Assembly: GCF_002355435.1 (NCBI RefSeq)
Contig: NZ_AP017313.1
Location: forward strand, 3,100,001 to 3,164,000
Source of the DNA: Mucilaginibacter gotjawali
Lineage (GTDB): Bacteria; Bacteroidota; Bacteroidia; Sphingobacteriales; Sphingobacteriaceae
DNA: 64,000 nucleotides
Direction: 5' to 3'
The notes beneath the pieces are model-generated. The model searched no databases. It saw only the letters and a list, made by a program, of their open reading frames with translations, and was not told the DNA's origin. Of this stretch, positions 9,163-17,516 are shown piece by piece (within the stretch, counting starts at the first letter, position 1; each line of letters begins with the position of its first letter). A program made the position numbers and the translations under genes.

Positions 9163-10881
9163 TAAATTCCCCTTCTTCAATTCATCTGCCGCAAAATTAG
9201 CTGCGCGGGCAGTTAAAGCCATATAAGTTAACGACGGATTTTGGCAAGCGGATGAAACCATACAGGAGCCATCAGTAACAAATACGTTTTTGGCATCCCA
9301 AACCTGGTTGTGTTCGTTTAGTACTGAGGTTTTCGGGTCGCGGCCCATGCGGGCTGTACCCATCTCGTGGATGCCATCGCCTACGTTATGCCCGTGATCC
9401 CAGGTTTGCACGTTTTTAACGCCGGAGATCTCCAGCATTTCTTTAGCCTCAGCAACAATATCTACCCGCATTTTTTTCTCATTATCCTTAATTTCTGCAT
9501 CCATGGCTAAAATAGGTAAACCCCATTTATCTTTTCGGTTTGGGTCGAGGGTTATTTTATTTTCATGATATGGCAGTAATTCGCCAAAGCCACCTATGCC
9601 GATCGACCATTGCCCGGGCTCAGTTATCGCTTCTTTAAATGCTGCGCCAACGTTCAACTCCGCAACATTCCTGCTCCAGCCCTCGCGGCTTGCCCCGCCC
9701 TGGTAACCAAAGCCGCGCATAAAATCACGTTTTTTATTGTCGCCCGGCAAATTGGCAAACCTTACTACGTAAACCCCATTTGGTCGCCTGCCGAAGTAAT
9801 ATTTATCCTCGAAACCCTCAACCGTTCCGGATGCACCCAAATTATAATGATGATCCATAATATTATGCCCAAGTTCGCCGCTGCTGCTACCCAGGCCGCC
9901 TTCCCAAACGTCCGTTGCAGAATTCATTAATACCCAGGCGCTGTTTAACGTTGATGCGTTTACGAAGACTATTTTGGCATGATATTCATAGGTTTGGTGT
10001 GTTTCGGCATCCACAATCTCCACTCCTGTGGCTTTCTGTGTATTTTTATCGTATATGATTTTGGTTACTATAGAGAAAGGCCGAACGGTTAAATTGCCGG
10101 TGGCTACAGCGGCGGGCAACGTAGATGATTGTGTGCTGAAATATCCTCCAAAAGGGCAGCCTTCCCAGCAGCGGTTACGGAAATGGCAGGCTGTACGTCC
10201 CGGGATGGCTTCCGTAAGGTTGGCGCTCCGGCCTATGATCATGTGCCGGTTGTTATTATAGTGCTGTTTAATGCGCGCGGCTACATCTTTCTCCACCACA
10301 TTTAAATCCATCGGTTTTAAAAAATGACCATCAGGCAATTGTGGCAGCCCTTCGATGGAACCGTTTACGCCGGCAAACCTCTCTACGTGATCATACCACG
10401 GTGCAAGATCCTTATAACGAATCGGCCAGTCAATCGCCCAGCTATCTTTTAAATTTGCTTCAAAATCAAAGTCGCTCCATCGGTAACTCTGACGTCCCCA
10501 TAAAATAGAACGCCCGCCCAGTTGGTAAGCACGCCACCAGTTAAATGGTTTTACCTCTGTATAGGGTGCATCCTGCTCGTTGGCCCAATAGTCCATAATA
10601 GGTTCGGTGGCGCCCCATCCGCGCGAAATTACCGGGCGGACTTTGCGTTGCTCCTGTGTAACGCTGCCCCTGTGCTCAAACTCCCAGGGATCTTTTGCGG
10701 CGGTTTTATAGTCTTTTAAATGTTCAAAATTACGACCGCGCTCCAGCATAATTGTTTTTAAGCCGCGGCCGGTTAACTCTTTTGCGGCCCATCCCCCGCT
10801 GATGCCTGATCCGATTACAATTGCATCATAAGTATATTGGGCCTTTGCTTTGCCATTAATATTAACAGTATCTGCTGACAT
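9157..10881 (-). CDS. GMC family FAD-dependent oxidoreductase
   Basis: 574 residues. The dinucleotide fold GSGISG sits at residues 24-29, followed by LERG at 47-50. The C-terminal GMC domain has H505 in GIHEMGTARMG and N548 in CQNPSLTYMALT, the usual catalytic pair for removing hydride from a sugar alcohol group. It most resembles the large subunit of gluconate 2-dehydrogenase or glucoside 3-dehydrogenase. No small subunit 3 or cytochrome is encoded nearby, which is unusual. No export signal is seen at the N-terminus. With the downstream ThuA gene it probably oxidises a sugar or polyol. The stop codon falls inside a repeat array. Confidence 0.88.
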   Translation of the reverse strand: MSADTVNINGKAKAQYTYDAIVIGSGISGGWAAKELTGRGLKTIMLERGRNFEHLKDYKTAAKDPWEFEHRGSVTQEQRKVRPVISRGWGATEPIMDYWANEQDAPYTEVKPFNWWRAYQLGGRSILWGRQSYRWSDFDFEANLKDSWAIDWPIRYKDLAPWYDHVERFAGVNGSIEGLPQLPDGHFLKPMDLNVVEKDVAARIKQHYNNNRHMIIGRSANLTEAIPGRTACHFRNRCWEGCPFGGYFSTQSSTLPAAVATGNLTVRPFSIVTKIIYDKNTQKATGVEIVDAETHQTYEYHAKIVFVNASTLNSAWVLMNSATDVWEGGLGSSSGELGHNIMDHHYNLGASGTVEGFEDKYYFGRRPNGVYVVRFANLPGDNKKRDFMRGFGYQGGASREGWSRNVAELNVGAAFKEAITEPGQWSIGIGGFGELLPYHENKITLDPNRKDKWGLPILAMDAEIKDNEKKMRVDIVAEAKEMLEISGVKNVQTWDHGHNVGDGIHEMGTARMGRDPKTSVLNEHNQVWDAKNVFVTDGSCMVSSACQNPSLTYMALTARAANFAADELKKGNLG

Positions 10882-11096
10882 TGTTTATTGATTGTTTTGA
10901 ACGTGAAAATTTGACTAATTGGTTATACAATAATATCGATTAGGATTTAAATATCAAGAATTTTAATTGTTCTGAAAACAATTATATCAATATTGATACT
11001 TGTGTAGCAATTAAGAAGCACCAGCATGCTTATCAGGTTTGATATTTAAGCCCGGATACTTTAAAATTCGTAATTTGCACAATTCCATTACAAATA

Positions 11097-11624
11097 ATGA
11101 GCATCAGCGATTTTGGCTTACAGGATATAAAAAAAGAATTGCAGCATTTGTCGTCCATACAAACAGCTGAATTGATCCTGCGCCTTGCCCGTTATAAAAA
11201 GGAAAATAAAGAACTGCTGGCTTACCTGCTGTTTGAAGCGAGCAACGAACAGGCATTTATCGAAAAAGTTAAAGCTGAAGTGGGTTTTATGTACAGCCAG
11301 TTACCTGTGCAAAGTTATAATGCAGCCAAATACCTGCGTAAAACATTAAGGCTGATCGGAAAGTACACTAAATTTGTCGGCTCCAAACAAGCCGAAATAG
11401 ACCTGCTGCTTAATTTTTGTACTAATTATATTGAATATACTGACAGGAAGACATCCTATAAACCTATGCGCCTGATCCTGGTAAGGCAAATCATCAAGAT
11501 ACGGACACTAATAGGCAAATTGCATGAGGACCTCCAGTTTGATTACAACGAAAATTATAACAGCTTGCTGAATGAAGCTGAAAAAAGATTTCCCTGGTTT
11601 TACAAGAATGAACATACGCTGTAA
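11097..11624 (+). CDS. Hypothetical alpha-helical protein
   Basis: I do not recognise a named domain in this 175-residue protein. It is rich in Lys, Glu and Leu, predicted almost wholly helical, has no signal peptide or membrane segment, and should be cytoplasmic. It starts at an ATG (MSISDFGLQDIKKEL) after about 215 noncoding bases and ends 44 bases before the ECF sigma gene on the same strand, so the three genes from 11097 to 12743 may be cotranscribed. It could be a structural or regulatory helper, but nothing in the sequence shows a catalytic site. Confidence 0.7.
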   Translation: MSISDFGLQDIKKELQHLSSIQTAELILRLARYKKENKELLAYLLFEASNEQAFIEKVKAEVGFMYSQLPVQSYNAAKYLRKTLRLIGKYTKFVGSKQAEIDLLLNFCTNYIEYTDRKTSYKPMRLILVRQIIKIRTLIGKLHEDLQFDYNENYNSLLNEAEKRFPWFYKNEHTL

Positions 11625-11668
11625 CATTTACAGGGCGGTAACATCTAATCAATAAAAATTAACTGATA

Positions 11669-12166
11669 GTGGCAGATAAAGAGGCAGCTTTTAAGAAGAT
11701 TTACGAAGCCAATTCAAAAAAGATCTACCATTTGTGCTACGGCTATACGGGGGATGATGATGCTGCGAGCGACCTTTTACAGGAAACCTTTTTAAAAGTC
11801 TGGCAAAATCTTGAAAAATTCCGCAACCAGGCAATGATCTCTACCTGGATTTACCGCATTGCCGTAAATACCTGTCTTACCTACCTGCGTTCAGAAAAAC
11901 GCCAGGCAAAAGACGAGTTGACACCATTTATTTCGGAAAACAAAAAAGAAGAACTATCTGAAAAAAACGAACAGGTGGCGCTGCTTTATAAATGTATATC
12001 GAAGCTGGAAGAATCAGAAAGAATAATTATAACGATGGTGCTTGACGAAGTGCCATACCCAGAAATTGCGGAAGTTTCGGGCATATCAGAAGGGAATTTG
12101 AGGGTGAAAATACATCGCATAAAACAAAAATTAACAGAATTGTATAACCACTATGAAAGAGTTTGA
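11669..12166 (+). CDS. ECF-type RNA polymerase sigma factor
   Basis: 165 residues. Region 2 is clear: IYHLCYGYTGDDDAASDLLQETFLKVWQ with the following WIYRIAVNTCLTYLR. Region 4 follows as a helix-turn-helix (YPEIAEVSGISEGNLRVKIHR). There is no region 1 or 3, as expected for group 4 sigma factors. The start is GTG at 11669. Its end overlaps the next gene by 14 bases, the classic arrangement with an anti-sigma partner, so it should direct transcription of a stress or envelope regulon when released from that protein. Confidence 0.92.
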   Translation: MADKEAAFKKIYEANSKKIYHLCYGYTGDDDAASDLLQETFLKVWQNLEKFRNQAMISTWIYRIAVNTCLTYLRSEKRQAKDELTPFISENKKEELSEKNEQVALLYKCISKLEESERIIITMVLDEVPYPEIAEVSGISEGNLRVKIHRIKQKLTELYNHYERV

Positions 12167-12743
12167 GCATTTGATGTCGGTTTGGCAGGGACAGCCAAAA
12201 CCCGACAAGCTTTCGGTGGATGAAGCGCTGAAGCAGGTTAAGAAAGGGATCCGCGGCATCACCAGCAGGTTATACTGGGGTATTGTTGCGATGGTGGCCC
12301 TGGTGGTTTGCGCTTTTATCATTACCTTCTTTTTCGCTTTTAGGTCGCCCGCCACTACTACCGGCATCCTTATCATTTTGGTGGCCATGCTGATGTATTT
12401 GTCCCTTATAGTACGTCATTACCACATTCTTAACAAACACGACCTCACCCAAAATCCAACTGAATACTTAAACACCCTTAAAGAATACCAAAAAAACCGC
12501 AGCAAAGTTATCGGCTGGTTTTATTATGTATTTATGCTGCTGATAAGTACGGGTCTTGCTTTATATTTTATTGAGGTACTGGAGAATGCGCCGCTTTACT
12601 TTAAGCTGATCACCTATGGCTCAACCATTATATGGTTCCTGTTCATCACCTTTTATCTAAAGCCCCGGATGTTTAAAAACGAAGAGGAAAAGCTGAATTT
12701 AATGATCGACCGCTTAATTCGCTTGCAGGAGCAGTTTGATTAA
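12153..12743 (+). CDS. Four-helix membrane protein, probable anti-sigma partner
   Basis: 196 residues with a cytoplasmic N-terminal segment of about 40 residues, then two hydrophobic pairs (WGIVAMVALVVCAFII..., GILIILVAMLMYLSLIV, WFYYVFMLLISTGLALYFI, ITYGSTIIWFLFITFYL). It overlaps the sigma gene by 14 bases, implying translational coupling. It lacks the zinc-binding H-x3-C-x2-C motif of common anti-sigma domains and has no periplasmic sensor domain, so the assignment rests on position. A cytoplasmic C-terminal tail (LNLMIDRLIRLQEQFD) could be a second contact site. Confidence 0.65.
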   Translation: MKEFEHLMSVWQGQPKPDKLSVDEALKQVKKGIRGITSRLYWGIVAMVALVVCAFIITFFFAFRSPATTTGILIILVAMLMYLSLIVRHYHILNKHDLTQNPTEYLNTLKEYQKNRSKVIGWFYYVFMLLISTGLALYFIEVLENAPLYFKLITYGSTIIWFLFITFYLKPRMFKNEEEKLNLMIDRLIRLQEQFD

Positions 12744-12751
12744 TTGGAAAA

Positions 12752-12829
12752 TGTGTTAATTTGAATATTTGAAAATGAAGTTTGATCTTAATCATCTTCA
12801 AATTTTCAAATCGTCAAATTTTCAAATTA
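12752..12829. repeat. Inverted oligomer repeat (AATTTGAAAATTTG type)
   Basis: Left arm 12752-12787 has units such as TTAATTTGAATATTTGAAAA; right arm 12792-12829 is the complement (CTTCAAATTTTCAAA twice). The arms are nearly adjacent and could form a long imperfect hairpin. The same motif pair occurs at 62063-62147. It lies between the anti-sigma stop (12743) and the GNAT start (12833). Confidence 0.85.
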
Positions 12830-12832
12830 AAA

Positions 12833-13348
12833 ATGGTTACAATACAACGCGTACAACATTCTGAAGCCGATACCTTGCTTGCTTTTAGCAAAAAAACATT
12901 TTATGAATTCTTCGACCATCTGAACGAACCTGCCAATATGGAGGCTTATTCGTCAGTTGCATTTACGCCGCAAAGGATTCGGTCCGAACTATCAAACCCG
13001 AATTCCGAATTTTATTTTGCCATGCTGGATAATGAAGTTGTAGGCTATCTGAAGCTAAATTTTAATGATGCCCAAACCGAATTTAAGGATACAAACGCAA
13101 TTGAGGTTGAGCGAATTTATGTATCCGGCGAACATCATGGCAAACGTATCGGTAAACAACTGATGGATTTTGCGCTTGATATCGCCCGCGCTAAACAACT
13201 TGAATATGTGTGGCTGGGCGTTTGGGAACATAATGACAAAGCTATGGGTTTTTATGAACGCTATGGCTTTGAAATATGCGGGAGCCATGAATTTATGTTG
13301 GGGGATGATCTGCAAACGGATTTGTTGATGAAGAAGATGCTTGTCTGA
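12833..13348 (+). CDS. GNAT family N-acetyltransferase
   Basis: 171 residues from the ATG at 12833 (MVTIQRVQHSEADTLL). A longer frame from 12782 would add 17 residues encoded wholly by the repeat, so it is rejected. The acetyl-CoA loop is GEHHGKRIGKQLMDFA, preceded by IEVERIYVS and followed by VWEHNDKAMGFYERYGFE, all as in the GNAT fold. The overall pattern is close to enzymes annotated as spermidine or ribosomal-type N-acetyltransferases, but the substrate cannot be assigned. Confidence 0.88.
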   Translation: MVTIQRVQHSEADTLLAFSKKTFYEFFDHLNEPANMEAYSSVAFTPQRIRSELSNPNSEFYFAMLDNEVVGYLKLNFNDAQTEFKDTNAIEVERIYVSGEHHGKRIGKQLMDFALDIARAKQLEYVWLGVWEHNDKAMGFYERYGFEICGSHEFMLGDDLQTDLLMKKMLV

Positions 13349-13350
13349 AC

Positions 13351-13384
13351 TAAGATTCGTAGGATTTGTGGATTATAGGATTTT
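13351..13384 (+). repeat. Left copy of inverted repeat around a small gene
   Basis: Contains TTCGTAGGATTTGTGGATT. Its inverted copy at 13851-13878 shares the 14-base core TTCGTAGGATTTGT. The two face each other across the lipocalin-like gene at 13412-13837. Confidence 0.75.
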
Positions 13385-13411
13385 GACGATCAGATATGCT
13401 TAACTTAGGGC

Positions 13412-13837
13412 ATGAAATTGTTGTTTCTGCTTTTCACATTATTTCCGGCCATTGGTTTTTGCCAGCTTTCAAATAATAAGATCGTGGGCAAGTGGCGTGG
13501 CGTTTATTTCTCCAATATTGCCTATGATGTGCATACTGGAAAACCTAAAGATTCTGCGGTATTATCTGACCCTGACACGTGCATTTTCATTTTCAACAAA
13601 AACAATACGACGAGTATAAACTATACCGGTAACTCCAGGAATATGGAATTTAAAGGGCCACTTAAATTCACGTACAAAATATTGCCTGGTTCAATTATAC
13701 GGTTTAATGAAAAAGATTCAAAAACTTTAAGCACGTTCCGGATTAGCAGCGATACTTTGTATTTTCGACCTTACCCACCAAAACTTCGAGAATCAATTGA
13801 ATTATTTTATTTGATGAAATTCGTTAGATGCAACTGA
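13412..13837 (+). CDS. Small secreted protein, lipocalin-like
   Basis: 141 residues. A signal peptide of about 18 residues (MKLLFLLFTLFPAIGFCQ) is followed by NNKIVGKWRGVYF, the opening strand of lipocalin-like domains found in many Bacteroidota exported proteins. The rest alternates short beta strands (CIFIFNKNNTTSINYTG, FTYKILPGSIIRF, STFRISSDTLYF), consistent with a small barrel. No function is known. It is the only gene between the inverted repeats at 13351 and 13851, so it may have been carried or duplicated as a cassette. Confidence 0.65.
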   Translation: MKLLFLLFTLFPAIGFCQLSNNKIVGKWRGVYFSNIAYDVHTGKPKDSAVLSDPDTCIFIFNKNNTTSINYTGNSRNMEFKGPLKFTYKILPGSIIRFNEKDSKTLSTFRISSDTLYFRPYPPKLRESIELFYLMKFVRCN

Positions 13838-13850
13838 GAAATGCATTCCC

Positions 13851-13878
13851 ATCCCCAAATCTAACAAATCCTACGAAC
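13851..13878 (-). repeat. Right copy of inverted repeat around a small gene
   Basis: Reads ACAAATCCTACGAAC on the + strand, the reverse complement of the core of the left copy at 13351-13384. It lies just beyond the stop of the lipocalin-like gene and before the 3' end of dinB. Confidence 0.75.
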
Positions 13879-13933
13879 AGCGCAGCTATCTTGAGTTCCA
13901 TTGAAGAATAAATTACTGACAAAAAATCTTAAT

Positions 13934-15118
13934 CTATCCACGCATAAACGGATTAAAATTCCTCGTCCCTATTTCCATCCCCGCGGCGCGGCAAACCGTT
14001 TTTTCGCCGAACTTAAAGTTGATCTTATCCATAGCCTGGTAAAGTTTTATCCGTTCTTCGTTATCTTCAAACAGGTTGATTTGGTAAAGCCCGCTGCACA
14101 GGTTGCTTAACCTCACCCCTATTAATCTAATCGGACGGTTGCTGTTCCATGCGCTGGTTAACAGGTTTTTTACACCTGGGATCAGTATATGCTCTGCAGC
14201 CGTTAGTGCGATCTTTTCCTGCTGGGTATGCGTCTCAAAATTAGCATAGCGCACTTTTATTGCAAGACAAGAGGCGAGTTTGTTTTCGCGGCGGAGTTTC
14301 GAGGCCAGTTCCTCCGTCATGGATACCAGTATGGTCTCAATCTTTTGCCGGTCGGAGATATTGGCATGAAAGGTATGTTCTGTTGAGATTGATTTGCGCT
14401 CACTGGCTGATACCACTTCACCTTCGTCAATACCGTTCGCCTTATCCCACAAAAACCTGCCATATTTGCCTAAAATGGTTTCTAAAAACTTCAGGTTAGT
14501 GCGCTGCAGGTCGCCTATTTTTTCGATGCCATACGGGTATAATTTTGCAGCGGTACTCTCGCCAAGCCCGGGGATCTTATTGATGTTAAGCGGGGCCAAA
14601 AATGCTTTTTCTTTGCCGTGCGGTATATACAGTTGCCCGTTTGGCTTTGCCTGGTTGGTGGCCATTTTAGCCACCGTTTTGCCCGATGACATGCCGAACG
14701 AAATAGGCAGGCCGGTTTCCCTGATTACCCTTTGCCGAACTTCGCTGGCATGTTGGTAGCAGTTATGGAAGCGGTCCATCCCAGTATAATCAATATAAAA
14801 CTCATCCACGGAGGTTTTTTGATACAGTGGTACCGATTGCCGGATGATCTCGGTAACCTCTGCACTGGCTTCTGAATACCGGCCGTGAGCTCCTCTTACG
14901 ATAATGGCATGAGGGCAAAGGCGCATGGCCTGTTTCATGGGCATGGCCGAGTGGATGCCGAACTTGCGGGCCTCGTAACTGCATGATGCTACTACGCCCC
15001 TGTCGGCCGCCCCACCGATGAGTACCGGCTTGCCGATCAGCGACGGATCGAACTTACGCTCCACCGAAACGAAGAAAGAATCAAGGTCGATATGCATGAT
15101 GATCCGTTTGGCGCTCAT
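13934..15118 (-). CDS. dinB: DNA polymerase IV (Y-family)
   Basis: 394 residues. The catalytic acidic residues are D11 in HIDLDSFF and D105-E106 in SVDEFYID, with the steric-gate aromatic in DSFF. The YEARKFGIHSAMPMKQA block, the helix-hairpin-helix LNINKIPGLGESTAAKLYPYGI, and the little-finger domain (ISTEHTFHANI, then the IRLIGVRLSNL strand) follow in order. The enzyme copies damaged templates at stalled forks with low fidelity. The start at 15118 gives MSAKRIIMHIDLD, standard for the family. It is divergent from the RNA ligase-like gene. No SOS box could be recognised, as is usual in this phylum. Confidence 0.95.
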   Translation of the reverse strand: MSAKRIIMHIDLDSFFVSVERKFDPSLIGKPVLIGGAADRGVVASCSYEARKFGIHSAMPMKQAMRLCPHAIIVRGAHGRYSEASAEVTEIIRQSVPLYQKTSVDEFYIDYTGMDRFHNCYQHASEVRQRVIRETGLPISFGMSSGKTVAKMATNQAKPNGQLYIPHGKEKAFLAPLNINKIPGLGESTAAKLYPYGIEKIGDLQRTNLKFLETILGKYGRFLWDKANGIDEGEVVSASERKSISTEHTFHANISDRQKIETILVSMTEELASKLRRENKLASCLAIKVRYANFETHTQQEKIALTAAEHILIPGVKNLLTSAWNSNRPIRLIGVRLSNLCSGLYQINLFEDNEERIKLYQAMDKINFKFGEKTVCRAAGMEIGTRNFNPFMRG

Positions 15119-15190
15119 AGCACAAATGTAAAAAAAAGTTTGGTATTTGCTAAAAATATTAGTAAAATTGTTTTATTAAATCAATGCAAA

Positions 15191-15817
15191 ATGACAGGTT
15201 ATCACGACTACCTAATATTGCTAACGCCACCAGCCAGCATCATTAATAACGTTAAGAAATTGAAAGAACAGAGTTTTTCAATGATAGGCGAATATGAGAG
15301 CCGCCACTCAAAGGCGCACATTACCGTTCAACCTTGGCCACGAAAACGCCCAGTTTGGATTGAGCCGCTGCTGCCCAAGTTGGAGCGCGACCTGCAAACC
15401 TTGCCGCCCCTGGTAATGGATATTAATGGTTTTGATTTTTTCGACCAGCAGGAATTCCAAACCATCTACGCCAAATTAACAAGCACCCCGGCAACAAAGC
15501 TTTGGTTTAAGCTGCTGCGCCGATTTTTTAATACATCGCCGTTTGAGCCGCATATTACTATAACCCGCAATATACCGCACCATAATTTCAAACAGCTTTG
15601 GCCCCGGTTTAAGACCTTGCCATGGAACGAGCGTTTCAGCATTGATAAATTGACGATCCTACGCCGGGAAACCATTGGGTACGACAAAACTTTTAAACCA
15701 TATAATGAGATATCTTTTAATAAAAAGCTGGATTTTTTTGAATTTACCAATTTTAAACTCAAGCAGCCTGCAATGTCTTCAGCTAAAAATGATGGCAAAC
15801 AATTTAGCCTGTTTTGA
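15191..15817 (+). CDS. 2'-5' RNA ligase / 2H phosphoesterase family protein
   Basis: 208 residues from the ATG at 15191 (MTGYHDYLILLTPPASI); the upstream extension to 15092 overlaps dinB and is not protein-like. Two H-x-T/V type motifs of the 2H superfamily are visible: KAHITVQPW in the first half and EPHITITRNIPH in the second. Family members hydrolyse or ligate 2'-5' or cyclic phosphodiester bonds in RNA or nucleotides. It is divergently placed from dinB and its stop is three bases from a repeat array. Confidence 0.82.
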   Translation: MTGYHDYLILLTPPASIINNVKKLKEQSFSMIGEYESRHSKAHITVQPWPRKRPVWIEPLLPKLERDLQTLPPLVMDINGFDFFDQQEFQTIYAKLTSTPATKLWFKLLRRFFNTSPFEPHITITRNIPHHNFKQLWPRFKTLPWNERFSIDKLTILRRETIGYDKTFKPYNEISFNKKLDFFEFTNFKLKQPAMSSAKNDGKQFSLF

Positions 15818-15820
15818 AAA

Positions 15821-15847
15821 AGTCCGGAAGTCAGTAAAGTCCGAAAG
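15821..15847 (+). repeat. AGTCCG-type oligomer repeat, copy 1
   Basis: Reads AGTCCGGAAG-TCAGTAAAGTCCGAAAG. Its reverse complement shares 19 consecutive bases (CTTTCGGACTTTACTGACT) with the copy at 17987-18023, so the two form an inverted pair around the 2.1 kb segment with the DinB-fold protein and the SCO1 operon. Further copies: 21079-21113 and 50467-50502. Confidence 0.85.
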
Positions 15848-15946
15848 AAGCTGCAACAGATCCTTCGGCAGAAAAAACCTAAATTATATAGAGGATTTTT
15901 TACTTTACACGGATATTAGTTTGTTTTAACGGAATAACTTTGCTTT

Positions 15947-16399
15947 ATGAAAGATTATTTTCTCAACCTTTTTAACTATGACAGGTTTGCCAATGAACTG
16001 ATAACCGAAACTATCATCAAAGGAAACAATCCCGAAAAGCCAGTAAAATTAATGGCGCATTTATTTGCAGCCCAGCAAATATGGCTCAGTCGCTGCGCTG
16101 ATTTTCCGGGCGCGCCCGGTACCACCTGGCCCGACTGGCAGGCAGATGCTTTTGCCGGTATTATGGAAACCAACAACGCCCGCTGGCTTCGATTCCTCGA
16201 AGGGCTTGAGCCTGCAGATTTTGACCGTATCATCAGCTATAAAACCCTAAAGGGCGATAGTTACCAAAATAAACTAGTCGATATTTTAACGCATGTCATT
16301 AATCATGGCACCCACCACAGAGCGCAGGCCGGCCAACATTTAATTGCCGCCGGGTTTGAAACATTGCCTCCTACAGATTATATATTTTTCGTCAGGTAA
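15947..16399 (+). CDS. DinB superfamily (putative metal-dependent hydrolase) protein
   Basis: 150 residues, a four-helix bundle. The three metal-ligand histidines of the superfamily are visible: one in KLMAHLFAAQQIW and two in HVINHGTHHRAQ near the C-terminus. This fold (YfiT/DinB-like) includes thiol-dependent transferases such as bacillithiol transferases; it is unrelated to DNA polymerase IV despite the shared name. A TAACTTTG element at 15935-15942 lies only four bases before the ATG, so a leaderless transcript is possible. No partner gene suggests its substrate. Confidence 0.8.
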   Translation: MKDYFLNLFNYDRFANELITETIIKGNNPEKPVKLMAHLFAAQQIWLSRCADFPGAPGTTWPDWQADAFAGIMETNNARWLRFLEGLEPADFDRIISYKTLKGDSYQNKLVDILTHVINHGTHHRAQAGQHLIAAGFETLPPTDYIFFVR

Positions 16400-16428
16400 A
16401 ATTTTAGCGCTTTCTATTTTTATCTTTG
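16398..16428 (+). promoter_or_regulatory. Probable promoter of the lipoprotein/SCO1/cytochrome c operon
   Basis: TATCTTTG at 16421-16428 matches the Bacteroidota -7 consensus TAnnTTTG exactly, and a T-rich block (ATTTT at 16401-16405) sits about 15 to 20 bases upstream where the weak -33 element belongs. The start codon at 16450 is 21 bases downstream. Confidence 0.5.
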
Positions 16429-16449
16429 ACGCAGTTTTAATTTCGCCTG

Positions 16450-16860
16450 ATGAAAAAAATAATCCTGCCAATAATTGCCGCTTTTATTATCTCCGGATGT
16501 GCCGATAATAAAGCACAGGAAAAAGCCGCTTTGGATAGCGTGCTCGCTATACACGAAAAAGTAATGGGAAGTGATGAGTCGCTGCTGAAAAACAAGACGC
16601 TTTTGGACAGTTTATTAAAAAAAGACACAACAGCTTTGTTAAAAGATTCTGTGACCAGGCATTTAAGCGAGGTGATCAACGCCGACAGTGCCATGGATAA
16701 CTGGATGCATAATTTTGATGCGGATTTGACCGGTAAGTTGCCTGTTGAAAGGATGATTTACCTGCGTTCGCAAAAAAAGATGATCACAAAGGTCGACTCC
16801 CAGATCAACGCCGCGTTGTTGGCATCTGACAGGTATCTTAAAAATATGAAAATGAAATGA
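16450..16860 (+). CDS. Small lipoprotein, coiled-coil-like
   Basis: 136 residues with the lipobox IISGC (C17). The mature part is strongly helical and charged (AALDSVLAIHEKVM, LLDSLLKKDTTALL, SQINAALLASDRYLKNM) and lacks aromatic or catalytic clusters. Similar Bacteroidota lipoproteins have been labelled viral A-type inclusion protein because of coiled-coil similarity only. It shares an ATGA overlap with the SCO1 gene, so it belongs to the same translational unit. Its role may be structural in the periplasm during metal or haem delivery, but this is inferred from position alone. Confidence 0.7.
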   Translation: MKKIILPIIAAFIISGCADNKAQEKAALDSVLAIHEKVMGSDESLLKNKTLLDSLLKKDTTALLKDSVTRHLSEVINADSAMDNWMHNFDADLTGKLPVERMIYLRSQKKMITKVDSQINAALLASDRYLKNMKMK

Positions 16861-17516
16861 GAAAACTGATTTTAGCTGTTGCCGCCATCCTGCTATGGAG
16901 CGCCTGTAAATTCAATAGTAAATCCGGCAACACTTTACCCATTTACGGAAACCGGCAGGCGGTTACCAGGATAGTGAATGGACAAACCGTCACTGATACC
17001 CTTTATCAAACCATTCCGCCTTTTAAACTGGTGAACCAATACGGCGATAGCATCTGTAATAGTGATCTTAACGGTAAAATATATGTCGCTGATTTCTTTT
17101 TTACCAGTTGCCCATCTATTTGCCCTGTAATGCAGCGCAATATGCTTAATGTGTACAACGCCTATAAAAATACTGCTGATGTAAAGATCCTCTCTTACAC
17201 CATCGATCCTAAATACGATAGCGTAAAAGTTTTAAAAAAATATGCTGATAAATTGGGAGTTACCGGCAATATGTGGTGGTTTATACAAGGCAAAAAGGAT
17301 GATACCTACCGCCTCGCCGAAAAAAGTTACCTGGTGGCGGTAAGCCAGGATACAACAGTACCCGGCGGCTATGTGCACCAGGGTTATTTTGTGCTGGTGG
17401 ATAAACAAAAACGGGTACGCGGCTCGTATGATGGCACAAATCCGCAGCAGGTAAGTCAGCTGATAGATGATATTAAAATACTAAAAGCAGAGCCTGCGCC
17501 TGTAGCCAACCCATGA
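16857..17516 (+). CDS. SCO1/SenC family copper chaperone-like protein
   Basis: 219 residues, exported lipoprotein (lipobox WSAC, C17) with a thioredoxin fold. The copper site is complete: C85 and C89 in TSCPSICPVMQ and H174 in GGYVHQGYFVLVD. Family members deliver copper to the CuA site of cytochrome c oxidase or reduce its thiols. It overlaps both neighbours by four bases (ATGA), forming an operon with a lipoprotein before it and a monohaem cytochrome after it. No oxidase genes are in the window. Confidence 0.92.
   Translation: MRKLILAVAAILLWSACKFNSKSGNTLPIYGNRQAVTRIVNGQTVTDTLYQTIPPFKLVNQYGDSICNSDLNGKIYVADFFFTSCPSICPVMQRNMLNVYNAYKNTADVKILSYTIDPKYDSVKVLKKYADKLGVTGNMWWFIQGKKDDTYRLAEKSYLVAVSQDTTVPGGYVHQGYFVLVDKQKRVRGSYDGTNPQQVSQLIDDIKILKAEPAPVANP

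Noticed and set aside
12782..12832. Longer start for the GNAT gene
   Set aside because: The extra 17 residues are encoded wholly by the TTTGAAAA repeat; the ATG at 12833 gives a normal GNAT N-terminus.
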